64,000 bases of DNA from Chlamydoabsidia padenii (Eukaryota > Mucoromycota > Mucoromycetes > Mucorales > Cunninghamellaceae). Position numbers and translations under genes: made by a program. This document shows, piece by piece, positions 1-12,607 of the stretch. The notes below the pieces were generated by a model, which did no database searches, was not told the origin of the DNA, and saw only the letters and a program-made list of their open reading frames with translations. Every line of letters starts with the position of its first letter. Positions within the stretch are counted from its first letter, which is position 1. The stretch spans positions 62,001 to 126,000 of the forward strand of contig JAIWND010000018.1 in the NCBI GenBank assembly GCA_025330725.1, in the 5' to 3' direction.

Positions 1-2535
1 TGAATCCGTAAAAATGCAAATCAAACTTATAGCCGATTATGGTCGTTACTTATTGGAAATAGGAGTAAGTTAGATAATCAAACTTTTCCTGCACCCTACG
101 TACTCTTACTTTTTTTTTTTTTTTTTTTTTTTTTGAAAGTCTTCTAGAACTCCTTACCCTTCCTTATTCCAATCTCGTCATCATCGTCTTTCCAATCTTC
201 CCACTTTTGTAGGTTATTCCACAGATCCTCATATCAGTTACAGTGTAAGTTGACTCTTCTTTTTCTTTTTTTGGTCTCACCTCTAAATTTCTTTCTTTTT
301 GGATACAGGTGGCCAGGAATCGTTTAAAAAAAGCATTGACAGAATTCTATCGGAGTTTGGAATTCTTGAAATCATATCAGGTACAATCAAAAAATAAGGG
401 GGGGGGGAGAAAAGTCATGGTTACTGACAGGACCCTTGATATGTAGATCTTAAACAATTCGGGGTTCCAAAAGATCCTTAAAAAGTTTGACAAGACAGCG
501 GGTTGGAAAGCCAGTGGATTGTATAGTCAACGCCTCAAAAAGTATCATTGGATTGATTCAAATTGCCTGAATGAAATGATGGAAGAAACAGAAAAGTTAT
601 ATATCAATGAATTCGCTGATGGCCATCGACGAAGAGGTATGCGGAAACTAAGGGTACCTGAGAAACATGATGATTACAATGCCACTACTTGGCGTATTGG
701 TTTGTTCCTTGGTCTTTCTCTTTCTCTTTTACTTCAGGCAGGCCAACTAGGTAAGCAATATGAAAAAGCATGAACAAAAGGAAAAAGGCAATCTCATTCT
801 TTTTTTTTTTTTTTTCAATAGGTTTTGATCCTAAAACACTCCGACAGTTACCTAATGTGCATACCAATCTCCAAATCTACGCAAGTTTTCTTTTACCCAT
901 CTTGTTTTGTTTGGGCTTCTCTTTGAATTTAATGATCTGGCATCGCGCGCGCATTAACTATAAATTCATCTTTGAATTGAATCCCCGCCAGAATCTAGAC
1001 TACCATCAATTTGCAGAGGTACAATAAAAGAAGATCATTCCCCACCACTTTTTTATTTTATTTCACTCGCTCACTCCTTGTTTATAGTTACCATCCTTTC
1101 TCTTATTAACGACATCGATTATCATGTATCTTGATTTCTCTCAATGGTTTGGCTCCTCTCTCCCCTCTGAACTCTGTCCTATGGTTCTCTTCATCACCCT
1201 ATCCAGTCTTTTGTTCTGTCCCTTTGACATTCTCTACTTTTCCGCACGCAAATGGCTCGGTGTGGCACTAGGTCGGATCGTCTTGAGCTATTGTTTCCCC
1301 GTCGAGTTTCGAGACTTTTTCATCGCTGACGAACTCAACAGCTTGGCTTATTCTTTCTGGACCAGTTCGTATTTTTTTTGCGCCTACAGTTGGCACTGGA
1401 TCGGGCTGGCTACTCATTGTTCTCTCACCACGTCATGGCTCACTCCTTTTTTGGCTTCCTTGCCACCTTGGTGGCGGCTGTTACAATGCTTCCGTCGGTA
1501 CAAGGATTCTAATGAGAAGGTTCACTTGGTGAATGGGGCAAAATATATGAGTAGTATATTAGCCACTATGATTAATGGCATGCGACGAATTCATGGTAAA
1601 AAAAAAAAAGTCTGCATGAATCGGGGTTGCGGGTTTTGAATTTCAAACTTTTTTTTTTTTTGGCAGGAACTCCATTAACGTTTTGGGTCTGGGTGATCGT
1701 TTCTTTGATAAATTCATGTTATACATCGACTTGGGATATCAAAATGGATTGGGGCCTTTTGCAAAGAAATAGTCAATACCGATTTCTGAGGGATGAACTT
1801 GTCTTCCATCGATGGGTAAGTAAATGCATCCTTTTTATATCTTTGTGTAACAATCTCTCTTTGTTTTTAGGCCTATTATTTTGCAATACCTATCAACATT
1901 CTCCTTCGATTCTCTTGGACATTATCATTTGCTCATTTCAAAATGAATGGTGAGATCTTGGCGTTCATGATTGCATTTTTAGAAGGGGTCCGGCGTATTC
2001 AATGGAATGTCTTTCGGCTTGAAAACGAGGTAAGTTGATTCTTCCTTTTCCGGATCTATTCTAATTCCTGGACTTCTTTTTTTTTTTGGGGGGGGGGAAA
2101 TAGCACTTGAACAATTGTGGTCAATACCGAGCCATCAAAGAGATTCCCTTACCGTTTGCAATGATGGAAGATCACGAACCTTATAAACTCAACCAACAAG
2201 AGCATGATATCGTTCATATAGAAGATGAAGAACAACAGCAACAACCAGAAGAAAGTGTGACTCGACCACTCTCTATTCCTTCTTCTCGTCTTTCTTATCA
2301 TGATGGCTCATTTTACGGCAAAAGAGATTTCGAGAACAAACATGAACGTGAAGATACAGACTTTCTTAGGACATCCTCTCTCTCTCGTCGGGATAGTTAT
2401 CATCTTTCGGCTCCTCCGCTATTGAATCGGATCCGAAGTTTGGGGGATCCATCGGGTGATGTGAGTGATACCGATCATGATGAAGATGACGATTATGATA
2501 GTGACGATAATGATAATTATGTCGATATCTCTTAG
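1..2535 (+). CDS. SYG1: XPR1/SYG1-type phosphate exporter (SPX-EXS), 5' partial
   Basis: Polytopic membrane protein of the XPR1/SYG1 family, which exports phosphate and senses inositol pyrophosphates through SPX. The 5' end lies outside the window. Visible SPX pieces are an exon at about 309-381 (ARNRLKKALTEFYRSLEFLK) and the next exon from 449 (NNSGFQKILKKFDK), the conserved SPX helix; the linker and membrane part follow. EXS-domain segments include FRDFFIADELNSLAYSF and WDIKMDWGLLQ, then FLEGVRRIQWNVFRLENE just before the tail. Exons are separated by short introns, one (about 1598-1666) containing the recurrent GCGGGTTTTGAA motif. The C-terminal tail from about 2170 is polar and very acidic (DTDHDEDDDYDSDDNDNY) and ends at TAG 2533-2535. 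Identity is firm; exact splice sites near the left edge are not. Confidence 0.9.
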
Positions 2536-3315
2536 AAATTATGTTTTTCTTTCTCCTTACATGAATAAATATATATCCCCTTCCTTTTTCTGTTGGACCC
2601 TTCGATCATGCATGAAATTCAAACGCCGATTCTCGCCTGACAGTGCATGAAAGGAACCTGAAATACTTTTACCAGACCAGATTAAACAATATTTATTCTC
2701 CCTTTCATTGCGGTTCCTTAAATATCAATAAATAAGATAGATTAGGTAACATTTATACTTCAATAGTCGCTTGAATAGTCCTTTCTTACGATGATCACTT
2801 CCCTTTCAGATAGTGATTAGCAAGAACCTCTTTGTCAGCACCAAGTTTATAAAAAGATAGCATCACAGAATGTTGCTATTTTAGTTCAGACAATGAAGAA
2901 GAAAACGAGGGAATCAAATTCAGGGCTTCAAGTGAGGTGGAGGGCACTTTTATTGAGCATTGGAAGCTTAAATACAGTACTTTTTAATTTTAACTCTACT
3001 CAAGTCCACTTCCCACATAGATGTATTCTAATAGAGTAAAACACATATAATTGTTGGGTGGTATAATCTATTGATCCTGAAATGCTTTATGTCGGGATTT
3101 CAAATCCAAAGAAAATGATCTGCTGTGTTTTTTTTTTTTTGGTTGTTCTTTTTTCTTCTTCCTCTTTTTGCGGACATAATAATCAACAAGCACGTCCTCC
3201 ATTCTGTAACCCGACGATCAACCAAACAGCAGCAACCAATAGTGTAAAAGGAGGTATATAATTGGATTCGATACTTTTTTTTAATATATATATCACTTTG
3301 GATAAACAATCAAAC
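2536..3315. other. spacer between SYG1 and CDC27
   Basis: No coding segment supported. It holds two copies of the recurrent motif: TTCAAACGCCGA at 2618-2629, next to CATGCATGAA, and TCGGGATTTCAAA at 3092-3104, followed by a T-run. It presumably carries the SYG1 terminator and the CDC27 promoter. Confidence 0.5.
3092..3104 (+). promoter_or_regulatory. recurrent CGGGATTTCAAA motif upstream of CDC27
   Basis: TCGGGATTTCAAA ends 211 nt before the CDC27 ATG at 3316. It is one of the dispersed motif copies; the regulatory role is inferred only from recurrence. Confidence 0.35.
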
Positions 3316-6219
3316 ATGGTGTGTACGACAACCCATTTAGAAGGTTGGGTACTAATGGCACTCATCTACAAGGATATCGACGATTTCGACTACAAGAATG
3401 CCCTGGTACTCTCTGAACGACTCTATGCGGTGGATAAAAGTAATCAAGACTTTCGACTACTTTACGCCAAATGCCTTTATCTTTTGGGTGATTTTAACGG
3501 AACCTATGCGGTGCTAAAGGACGACAACAACAATAACACCACGTCGATTCCCTGTCGTTATTTATTTGCCCGCAGCTGTTTGGAACTTGGTATTCTCGCG
3601 GACAAGACGGAGAAACGCTTGTTTTACTGGAGATCTGGTGTCCAGGCTCTTGACTTGGCATTAAAGGACTATTCCAATGGAGCACACAATTGGGCTGACG
3701 GTAATTATGGATGAAACTAACTGGGTGACTGATGAACTAACAAACAACATGTTGAACATAGATCTGACTTGTGTTGCACTTCGTAGTCATATGCCAAGTC
3801 AGTCATCCATCAGAAACTTGTTGGGGGAACTGTATATCAAGCTGGAGAATATACGAGGCGCGGCAACACAACTATGGAAGTGTCTTGCACATAATCGATT
3901 CAAATTTACAGCATTCACCAAAATATGTGATATCTCACCCGATGTCGCGAATCTCGATACAGCAAAGTCACCTAACGACATTTTTAAGGATTTTGATCTC
4001 ACTACCACCAGTCTTGAACTATCTTCTGAATCCAACTTGCCACCTTTACCGTCTACCAATATATCCAAACACTCTACTTTACCACGTCATACGAAACACA
4101 CATCAATAACAAGCGTACGACCAGGATCAGCATCAGCATCAGCATCAAAATTAGCATCAGACCTAGTATCAGCATATACATCATCGAATGATTCACCAAC
4201 CGACAAGGATCCTGACTCGTCCTTTCTCTTGAACAAGACGGGTCTATCATTAGCTGATCAAACCACATCATCGACCATCACCACGCCGGATTATATGCCA
4301 CCAACCTTAGAACCACAAATGCCTAGACTTCGATCCAATCTGGCGGAAATTACATTGGAACAACTTCAAGCACTTGTACAGGTATCTCTTCAAACACATC
4401 CAGAAATGCCAATTTGGGATGGTGAACCAGACAGGTAATACAAAAGGACTATTTGATGGTTGCCAGGATACTAATCTTTTATTTTATTTTATTTGACACA
4501 TGCCATAAAAAAGAGGTGACATTGAAAAACACAAGGACGAAATCTTACAAGCCATGATGGATGATATTGATAAGCAAAAGGCGGAAGAAGCAATGAAGAA
4601 CAAACATGGTCTACATAAAAAACCACCAACAGAAACAACAAACGATCTAACTGTGAATTCGATTGACAGTGGTGATGAACTTTTGGATGGGTCGATAAGT
4701 CTCATCGACATTGATTCCATCCCTCCTCCTCGTTTGGCATGGTAAGAAAAGTGTAGCATAGGGTGTTAAATGCTTATTAAAATCTTTATTGTTTTAGGGG
4801 ATCATCACCTTCATCCAATCAAAACAAAACTCATGGTGACATTGGCTCAACCCCGGGGATCAAGACTAGGTTACGGAATGTTGTAAGTATAATCATTTGA
4901 TATTTACTGTTATACTCATAATATACTTTATGATTAGAAACGATCAGGTGGACATCTAGAAGAATCATTGTCAGTCAAGAGACGATCTGTGCCATTCAAA
5001 TTAATGGACAACATATTACAAACACCCACTACTTCAATCGATACCTATTTTGTGCCATGGATGCCTATCTCAGACTCATCATCATCACCAACACACCAGT
5101 CTAATCCATTGCATAGCAATCACCAATCCACTAATATTTCCAACAAACCATCACTAGGGAACACAACCACAGGCACAACTACATCTGCTCTGACAACAAA
5201 GGCAGCTAAAGAAGCTATGGATCAGAAAATCATTGATGCTATGAACAAGGTTATTCGTACCCTCCGTATTTTGGCCATGGGATACTTTTATCAATCATCC
5301 TATTATTGTCGTGAAACTGCCTTGGAACTACAAAAATTGGACCGATCACAGTATGATACTGCACCAGTGCTCTGCTTGATGGGACAAGCTTACTATGATG
5401 CTGGCGATCACCAACTCGTAAGTATCAAGAAGGGGGGGGGGAAGATCGTTTCATTGATCAAGGTGTATCAACCTCTTCTTTTATAGGCAAGGGTATTTTA
5501 TCGACGGTCTTTTGCCATTGCACCCTGGTATTGTACAGGTGTACCAATCTATTCAACATGTCTATGGTATTTGGAAAAGAAACAAGAACTGGGTTTATTG
5601 GCAAGGGTGATGAAAGACAACTATTGTCATCGATATGAAGCTTGTATTGCGGCAGGTAATTGGACGAAATGCTCAAATCGTGGTAATGAATCCATTCGAT
5701 GGTTTCAAAAGGCGGTGGATTTGGACCCAAGTCGGTCTTATGGGCATGCTCTCTTGGGTTATGAAGAATGGGAAAAGGATAACTGTCTAGGTGCTAAACA
5801 ACACTTTTCACAATGCATCATCACCGACAAACGATCTTACTTTGGATGGTAAATGAATACACTATTGCTTTTCTATCTGCATGTTTACTAATTTCTCCCT
5901 CCCCTTCTTCTTTATTGACCAATAAAGGTATGGTGCAGCAACAGCTTATCAAGGCATGCATGAATTCATTCAAGCGAAACAATTGATGGAGGAAGCATTA
6001 CGACTACATCCACGGCATCCAGTTTTATTGGGTACCATGGCAGAAATCCTTTTCTCTCTGAAAAATTATGACTTGGCATACATCTATATCGAGAAATCAC
6101 TGGCTACTCGTAACAATATCTCTATGGAAGAACTCAAGAACAAGATCAAACAGAAACTGGATACCTGCTCACATGGAGACGATGATGATGATGTTGGTGT
6201 TGGTGGCCTCTCTCTATAA
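3316..6219 (+). CDS. CDC27: anaphase-promoting complex subunit 3 (CDC27/APC3), TPR protein
   Basis: Scaffold TPR subunit of the APC/C ubiquitin ligase, which binds Cdc20/Cdh1 IR tails. ATG 3316 was chosen because the helix that follows (DFDYKNALVLSERLYAVD) is the conserved first TPR of CDC27, and upstream in-frame starts are TTG only. Exon 1 is 3316-3700 and exon 2 is 3762-4434; further exons start at 4514, near 4799, 4938, 5488 and 5929. The N-terminal TPRs (LLYAKCLYLLGDF, CRYLFARSCLELG) are followed by a Ser/Thr-rich low-complexity linker with a (GCATCA)n stretch (SASASASK), then the C-terminal TPR superhelix: DQKIIDAMNKVIRTLRILAM, AYYDAGDHQLARVFYRRSF, SNRGNESIRWFQKAVDLDP, YGAATAYQGMHEFIQAKQLM and HPVLLGTMAEILFSLKNYDL. 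It ends in an acidic tail. AATAAATAAAG polyadenylation-like signals lie near 6370. Confidence 0.93.
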
Positions 6220-6537
6220 TTACTTTGGCTTTTCTTTACCTTTTGGTATATATCTCCCCCATTCATTGTAGCATAGTCTCCCTTACACACTTTATTGTTT
6301 GCTTTTGTATTGATTACTTTTATTTAGTATTAGCATAAATGATATTGTATCCAGCATTGTCGTCCCGTTAATAAATAAAGCCCTTTTTTTTTTTTAACAT
6401 TGAAGTCTTGTGTTCACAAATGCTAAAGATACTGATGCATGGTGATGCTCTATTTAATTACACCCCATATTTGACCCAAAGACAATGACACATGATCCAT
6501 TGTTTTCATGACAAAGTGTGAATTGTTTATTTTCCAG

Positions 6538-6569
<32 letters not shown>

Positions 6570-6675
6570 AAACAACAGTAGCAAAACTACCATTATAAAA
6601 AGGAAGAAGTATGAGTATAACTAAAACTAGATATGACATAAAGGGACGAGTGGGGGGGTGGGGGACGTATAATAT
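6220..6675. other. spacer between convergent CDC27 and MMS2
   Basis: Convergent 3' ends. Contains AATAAA-like signals near 6370, a T-run, and a (TA)n microsatellite at about 6538-6564. No gene seen. Confidence 0.6.
6538..6564. repeat. (TA)n microsatellite
   Basis: About thirteen TA dinucleotides. A second (TA)n tract lies at about 6891-6911 inside an MMS2 intron. Confidence 0.9.
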
Positions 6676-7420
6676 CTAATAAGTGGTATTTTCCATAGGT
6701 TGGGGCAACTTTCTACCAACTGTGGCCATTTCCCTAAAAAGCAACAACAAGATGAGTATCTACTTTATTGTCCTTGACTCTTTTTTTTTTTTTTTACCTT
6801 CTTAGTTCAGTCAACACAGTTTCCAAAGAGTAGGATCGTTTCCAGTTATCAAGGCAAGGCAAAGAACGGCTATTTACCTATTAATAATAAATATATATAT
6901 ATATATATATAGAGAGAGAGTATGAGTCATAGTGTACCTACCTAGTTTCACCCGTTTAACCCTTATTTCTTACCACGCCATTATCAGGGTTCACACTGGG
7001 AAGGTTGATTCTTGACACGAATTGGACTTGAGGAGGCATATTAGGATAATTTTCACCACAATAAATCTTCAGACTGTAAATACGATTTTCGTGTGCAGAC
7101 TAGGATAGATATAAATGAGTATCGTCCTCCCACGCACACATTGGGGAGGGTTTTGACTTACGTTGGGGACCCCGAGGATGGTAGCGTGCCAGTGATGCAT
7201 GAGAAGATCATCATCATCTGCCAAACCATAACTACAGGTGCCATCACCAATACCTTTTTCACCTTTTTCTAGTTCTTCTAATAATCGGAAATTGCGAGGG
7301 ACTATTAATGGAAAGGTGGATTAGTATCATCTCGTTATCATTACGTGGAAAAGAGAGTAAAGGGTCCCTCTTTTCAATTTATAGTAATATCCATCTTTTT
7401 TATTTACCGTCAATAGACAT
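6676..7420 (-). CDS. MMS2: ubiquitin-conjugating enzyme variant MMS2/UBE2V
   Basis: Catalytically inactive E2 variant that pairs with UBC13 to build K63-linked ubiquitin chains in DNA-damage tolerance. Five exons on the minus strand: a 13-nt first exon (7408-7420, ATG TCT ATT GAC G), 7162-7301, from 7099, one around 6797-6889, and a last exon ending at TAG 6676-6678. Diagnostic stretches are [40 protein letters not shown] and [14 protein letters not shown], with the C-terminal [13 protein letters not shown]. No E2 cysteine is present at the usual position, as expected for a UEV. The first-exon call is supported because splicing gives exactly MSIDVPRNF with GT and AG in place. Too fragmented to appear as one open frame. 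Confidence 0.9.
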
Positions 7421-8221
7421 GGTATCAAATAACTAAAGGTTAGACAAATAAAAAAAAAAAAAAGTCGTCAACAAGTAGAATGTCGTAAGGGGAGAGAGAG
7501 AGAGAGATGTTGGTTGATTGGATGGGTTGAAGAGTGGGTGAGAGCGTTTCTATATCATCAAGTAAAACAAAAAAAAAAAAAAGAGTCCATTAGTCCATTG
7601 TTTTCTTGTAAACATGTCAGTCACTTACAATAATGATATAAAGGAGTCAAAAGATGGAGAAACAAAGAAAAGGAAGAAGAAAAAGTTTTTTAAAAAGGAA
7701 AACCCAAAATAACAAGAAAAAAAAAAAAAAACGATATTCAAATCCCGACGTTGATGGACCCCCCCACTCCCCCCGTCTCTCAAACCGAACGTATACAACC
7801 CTTGACCTGACATGTTTCCCTCTTCAGATACCTTCAGAGTCTAGTTAACAAGAGGGAGATGAACTTGTTGAAATGAATGGCGGGGATTGGAATAATGACT
7901 TTTTTATACCCCCTATGATCAATCACCCCCCCCCACCGCGATCGGTTCATACTATCAGTAGACGGAATACATTGCATGATAAACAAACCCACTCGAGACA
8001 TTTCGGAGTTAGAATATCAGAGTGGTTAAGATTTCAAGTCAAAGGGTTTATTTATTTAACAAAAAAAGAAGAATTGATAATGATGCGGATGAATAAAAAG
8101 AAGATATTACATGTAGAGTAAAGAAGGGGAAAGGGGGGAAGACTACATGTATATGTGTATGTATGTATGTATGTATGTATGTATCTATATGAATGATCAA
8201 GTGGAGGGGGATGCTAATAAA
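7421..8221. other. spacer between MMS2 5' end and LARP1 3' end
   Basis: Contains poly-A runs, GA repeats near 7490-7506, the motif copy TTCAAATCCCGACG at 7737-7750, a C-rich stretch near 7923, and a (GTAT)n microsatellite at about 8155-8186. Short ORFs here look spurious. Confidence 0.5.
8155..8186. repeat. (GTAT)n microsatellite
   Basis: Tandem tetranucleotide GTAT, about six to seven copies, just beyond the LARP1 stop codon. Confidence 0.85.
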
Positions 8222-11199
8222 CTAGGAAGCAGTTGGAGTGTCACCGTGTTTGTTGTTATTACGATTAGATCGACCATGATGAGGGATTTTATAACCAAAA
8301 GTTGTGGTAGCAGGAGGAGCTTTTGCTTGTTTGAAATCCTTGGCTGACGTATAAGAAGCCAATAATGTTGCCAAAGCGTCGCATGGTTTGACATTACGTT
8401 TTTTCTTGTCTTTACGATAATAAAGATAAGCCCAGAATTTCTCCAAACCATATAAATGTCCCGAGTGATAATCAGCCAGTGTCAGTTCAGAAAAGTCTTC
8501 AAAGATTTCCCGACGATATCGTTTTTCCAACCCATAAGAATAAAATCGAAAGAGACATTCCAACCCGTACCTAAAAGAAGAGGTGTGTTCATTATCATTT
8601 ATTATCATCCAATTTTACATACCTATAATCATGATTTGCATCATCCACAGCAAGACGTTTGAATTCATTATACATTCGTTTTTGAAAGTGATCCCGTAAA
8701 AAATGTGACCAAAACCGGAAGAGAGTATTCATTTCTTGAGACTGGCCTACCCCTTGTCGTTTCCGTTCTTTCAGTGCCTTGGCGTGATATTTGTAGTACT
8801 TTTGCTGGACAAACCCATTATCCTTTAATAGCGAGTGACTTGGGTGTTGAAAGTGTGGAATGGAGCTGGCTGTAGTGTCGTAAGAAGAAGAGTAATGAGA
8901 TCCACCCACTGTTGGTGACATGGCTGGGAAAGAGGAGGTCGTCTGGGGTGATTTACCAAGACTGGACGAATAGATATCATTTGGATTAAAGTGGTGGACT
9001 TGATTACCAATCACCCAACCAACATGACCATGATCATCACCGACCACCATGACATTTTCGCCAAGACCATCAGCAGAAGGTACTGTCACCAATCCACCAT
9101 TGTAAAAGGGTAAAGATTCCCGGCGAACTGGATAAAATCGTTTCTTTTTCTTGTCAATACTATATATTGATATATAAAAGAGTTAAAAGTTATACTTTCA
9201 TCATCACATCCCGTTCATTCGTTTTTAGATAATCACTTACTTTGTGGCCACGATGACTTTACTTGATGATATTTGACTACCGACCTGTTCACCATGATGA
9301 CTGTATTGTTTCTGACTTGCCGATAGTTGATCAAAGTGTTCTTGATCCAAAGTATGTACCTTTGATTTAACATGTTGATCATGACGATGGAGCCCAGCTT
9401 CGTATTCTTGTAAACCTTCATTGATCATGTCGCAAAGATCATCGTTCATCTTTGCCCTGTCGTAAGAGTTGTGTGATCGATCGCCCTTGTTGCGTTGTGT
9501 CACAATCATGATTCGAGCCACCATATCTTCGTCCATATAATCGTCATCGTCATCATCATCCGAGTCTTCATCCGAGAGGTAGTATTTCTTGACAGTGTTG
9601 GGTCTTTTATCATCTTGCCATTCAATATCGTCTTCAAAATCAAACAGTTCCCCGTCATCGCTACCACCAGATTTATCGGGTTTACTGGTAGGTATGGTTA
9701 ATGTGGTGTTCACTAGAGTCGAGACTGGCTTGGGATGATGAGTGGTGTCGGTCTTGGTGTTATGCTTGACAATGTCGGCTGCTGTTGTGGTGGGATGTTG
9801 AGGTTCAGAATGTACAGGTGGTACAGTTACTGGAGGAGGCAGCACCCAATTTTCCCATCCTTCTTGTCGTCGAATCTTGTCATTCTTCAGTTGCAATAAT
9901 TGGCTGTCCTTCAAAGCTTCCTTGATCAGTTTAAAGTCAGTAGTTAAACCCTTGACACGATTAAAGTTGGCCAATAATTGGAGATCGACATAACCTTCAG
10001 AATCCATCTATCAAGAGGAGTTAGTGTATCATTCCTTATGGTTTTTATCATGACTTTTACCTTGCCACGTAGAAACATGTCTTTACATAGATTATCAATA
10101 CTAAAGTAGTATTCACTATATACAAAAGGTGAGATATCATTATCAATACTTGATAGTTATTTTCCACCACTTACATTTGTTGCACAATATAACTTTTTAG
10201 AGTTTCAGCATCCACATTTACATACACTGGCATAACATCAGGGACAGGATAAGATTGCCCCACACCATTGTAATAGTTATTGTTTTGACCATTAGTAGTA
10301 ATAGTAGTAGTACCATGAGATTTCGTCGAGTTTTTATGACGCCGGATACCATCAACATGTTTTTGTCGCTGATTGTCATCACGAGAATTTCCTTTGGAGC
10401 GCTGTTCACCTTGTTTGTCCTTTTTCCTATGACTGTCATCGTTGTTGTTGGATACATCTGTTAAAGTTGATTTTTTATCTGTTGCTACCGTAGATTCATC
10501 TTGTTCATTTGATTTCATTGGTTTCAAAGGATCCTTTTTCGATTTGGTACGAGGTTTTGATGATTTCTTTTCCTTGCGACCACCACCTGCTTTTCCTGGT
10601 GTTGGTGTTGTATGAGTAATAGTAGGTGTCAGATGTTTCCATTGGGTTCGTCCTTTATAATAGAAAGATATGTAAAAATGTTTTTAATTTTGTGTAATTT
10701 TACAACTGGCTGTGACACACATGTTGTATGCATGTGCTTCTGTCTACGTATTTCATCTTTACGTCTTTTTTTACCTTTTGTACTAAACTTTTCCTTTTTG
10801 ATATCTTGAGTGCTATCAATAGTAGTGGTAGTTTCATTAGGAGCAGGCCAAGACGTAGTATCTGATTTCTTGTTATTGTCGAGCGGATCTAAATATAATT
10901 GAGTGAGTATTACAAAACAAACTTTTTGCATATTATTTTTTATTACCAGGTTCTTTGGACTTGTCGGATATTTTAGAGCAAGACCCACCATTTTCTTGTT
11001 TGTATATCTTCCAAGCGTTGGTAGTAGGAATAGGTGCAGGTACTGCTGACTTTGGTTCCTTGTTGTTATTATTCTTTTCCACAGTTGTTGTATCCGGTTG
11101 AGAGGAAGAAGAAGAAGAAGAAACGGTAGTAGTCGTGGAATTCAAAGCATTGTCTTGATACTTTTTCAATGTCGCGTCAGTAGTAGCTTGGTCACCCAT
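8222..11199 (-). CDS. LARP1: La-related protein 1 (La motif plus DM15 region)
   Basis: RNA-binding regulator of TOP-mRNA translation and stability. ATG at 11199-11197 begins [15 protein letters not shown]. The N-terminal half is low-complexity and basic ([14 protein letters not shown]; Ser/Thr-rich). The La motif is split by introns: YIVQQM, then [18 protein letters not shown], then [20 protein letters not shown] and [17 protein letters not shown] (about 9880-10190). An acidic linker follows near 9540-9650. The C-terminal DM15/HEAT-like cap-binding repeats are [40 protein letters not shown] and [19 protein letters not shown] (8400-8720). The stop TAG is 8224-8222. At least six introns are seen as frame changes with GT..AG borders. 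The La motif plus DM15 is unique to LARP1, so identity is firm. Confidence 0.9.
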
Positions 11200-11503
11200 C
11201 TTTTGTGTTGTTATATATTTATGTATACAGAATAGAGTTGATAGTCAAGATAATATATAGGGTGGATAATAAAGAGGAAAGTCAAGTTATTCTATCACAA
11301 AGTTACAGAGTATAAGATAGACAACTAGTTAATTAAAGTGATCAATCCAAATACGAATACAAGAAAAATAAAAGTATAATGTCGGTCAAAGTTTCAGTTT
11401 GAAAAGTATTTTGTAAAAGAGGGAATGAATGAATGTAAGAGAAAAAGAAGAAGAAAAAAGTTTTTTTTTTCCTGCCTTTACCCCAAAAAAGTCATAGGAA
11501 GAT

Positions 11504-11517
11504 GGCGGCGTTTGAAC
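11504..11517 (+). promoter_or_regulatory. recurrent GGCGGCGTTTGAAC motif upstream of LARP1
   Basis: GGCGGCGTTTGAAC sits 304 nt upstream of the LARP1 ATG. The same 13 bases recur at 60844. Role inferred. Confidence 0.3.
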
Positions 11518-11962
11518 ATTTTACTTTGTTTCGCAAATCTTCTAGTTTCATTAATTCCTGCCGAACATCACTTCAACGGATGACAAAACCGAAAGTGTCC
11601 TTATTTAATTATAGTTAGCTATGAATGAATTAATTTGACTTGACCATAATTAGTCATATCCTCATAGTATTGAAAAATGACGGTCGGTGGTTATGGTTTC
11701 CTCGGAATCGGCGTTTGAATATTGTTACAGGCTTCCAGCATGAATGTTCAAAATCCCCTTTCATCATTGAACAGTTTTTTTTTTTATTCTTTTTTTTTAA
11801 TTTTCTAGCCCAAACGTAAATTTTCCATTCCCATCTTCTTCTTCTCTCTCATTTTCGGGTTCTAAATATACATGACATAGAATGAAAACGAGGTAATTTA
11901 TAGTAAAACCAGTCAATAACCCTCAAGACTGACCGAAGCACTTTTGATCATGCGAGTATTCC

Positions 11963-12208
11963 ATGGCTTTACGGATCGGAGTGACGGGTACAGAACTGAT
12001 GATCATGATCTTGGCCAATCATCAACAATGGGACACCATGATCCTATTCCCGCAAAACTTGATAAAAGGAATGCCTTGCCTTCTCGTACACTTTTATGTC
12101 GGGCTTTCTCAAGTACATTTTTTTCAAATCCCGGCATGGCGATCCATTCATGTGAGGTATACGGTGTGGACGGCTCTTGTGTTTGTCTTTCATCTTGCCT
12201 TTATATGA
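11963..12208 (+). CDS. uncertain 81-codon ORF, hypothetical
   Basis: ATG-initiated frame of 81 codons beginning MALRIGVTGTELMIM. It is moderately hydrophobic and ends in VFHLAFI. It matches no family I recognise. A copy of the recurrent motif (12122-12134) lies inside it, which is unusual for real exons here and argues against coding. It could equally be noise or an exon of an unrecognised gene. Confidence 0.15.
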   Translation: MALRIGVTGTELMIMILANHQQWDTMILFPQNLIKGMPCLLVHFYVGLSQVHFFQIPAWRSIHVRYTVWTALVFVFHLAFI

Positions 12209-12607
12209 TTATGCTCTCCATTTACATGCCATGCTTAAAGTAATATGGGGCGCTCATAAGTACAAAACAAGGTAAGAAGGAAAAGAAAAAGAAAATACGA
12301 ACAGTCCTAGGCATTGTTCATAAACATCCTGTCTCTTTAAGAATGTGTATCGGAGTTTGAGTGTTGTGGTTATGCAAGCATTTTCGATCATGCCATCAAG
12401 CCCTGTCTAAATGGATGAATTGAGTACCACCCCTTGTGATTCATCACTGATATGCTATGTACTGAATGGTGGGTATCATCTATTTATATCATTACCATTT
12501 AATTAAACCACCACAAGATCATGTGTTAAATAAAATCATCATCCTTTATTATTATTACTATTATTATTATTATTATTAAACAAGTCTATATTAAATAGTT
12601 TATATTA

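Larger units (their letters stand above)
11200..12607. other. spacer upstream of LARP1, downstream of GGTase-I beta
   Basis: Long spacer of about 1.4 kb with three motif copies: GGCGGCGTTTGAAC 11504-11517, TCGGCGTTTGAAT 11708-11720 and TTTCAAATCCCGG 12122-12134. One short uncertain ORF (11963-12208) is listed separately. An ATT/TTA triplet tract lies at about 12545-12580. Confidence 0.5.
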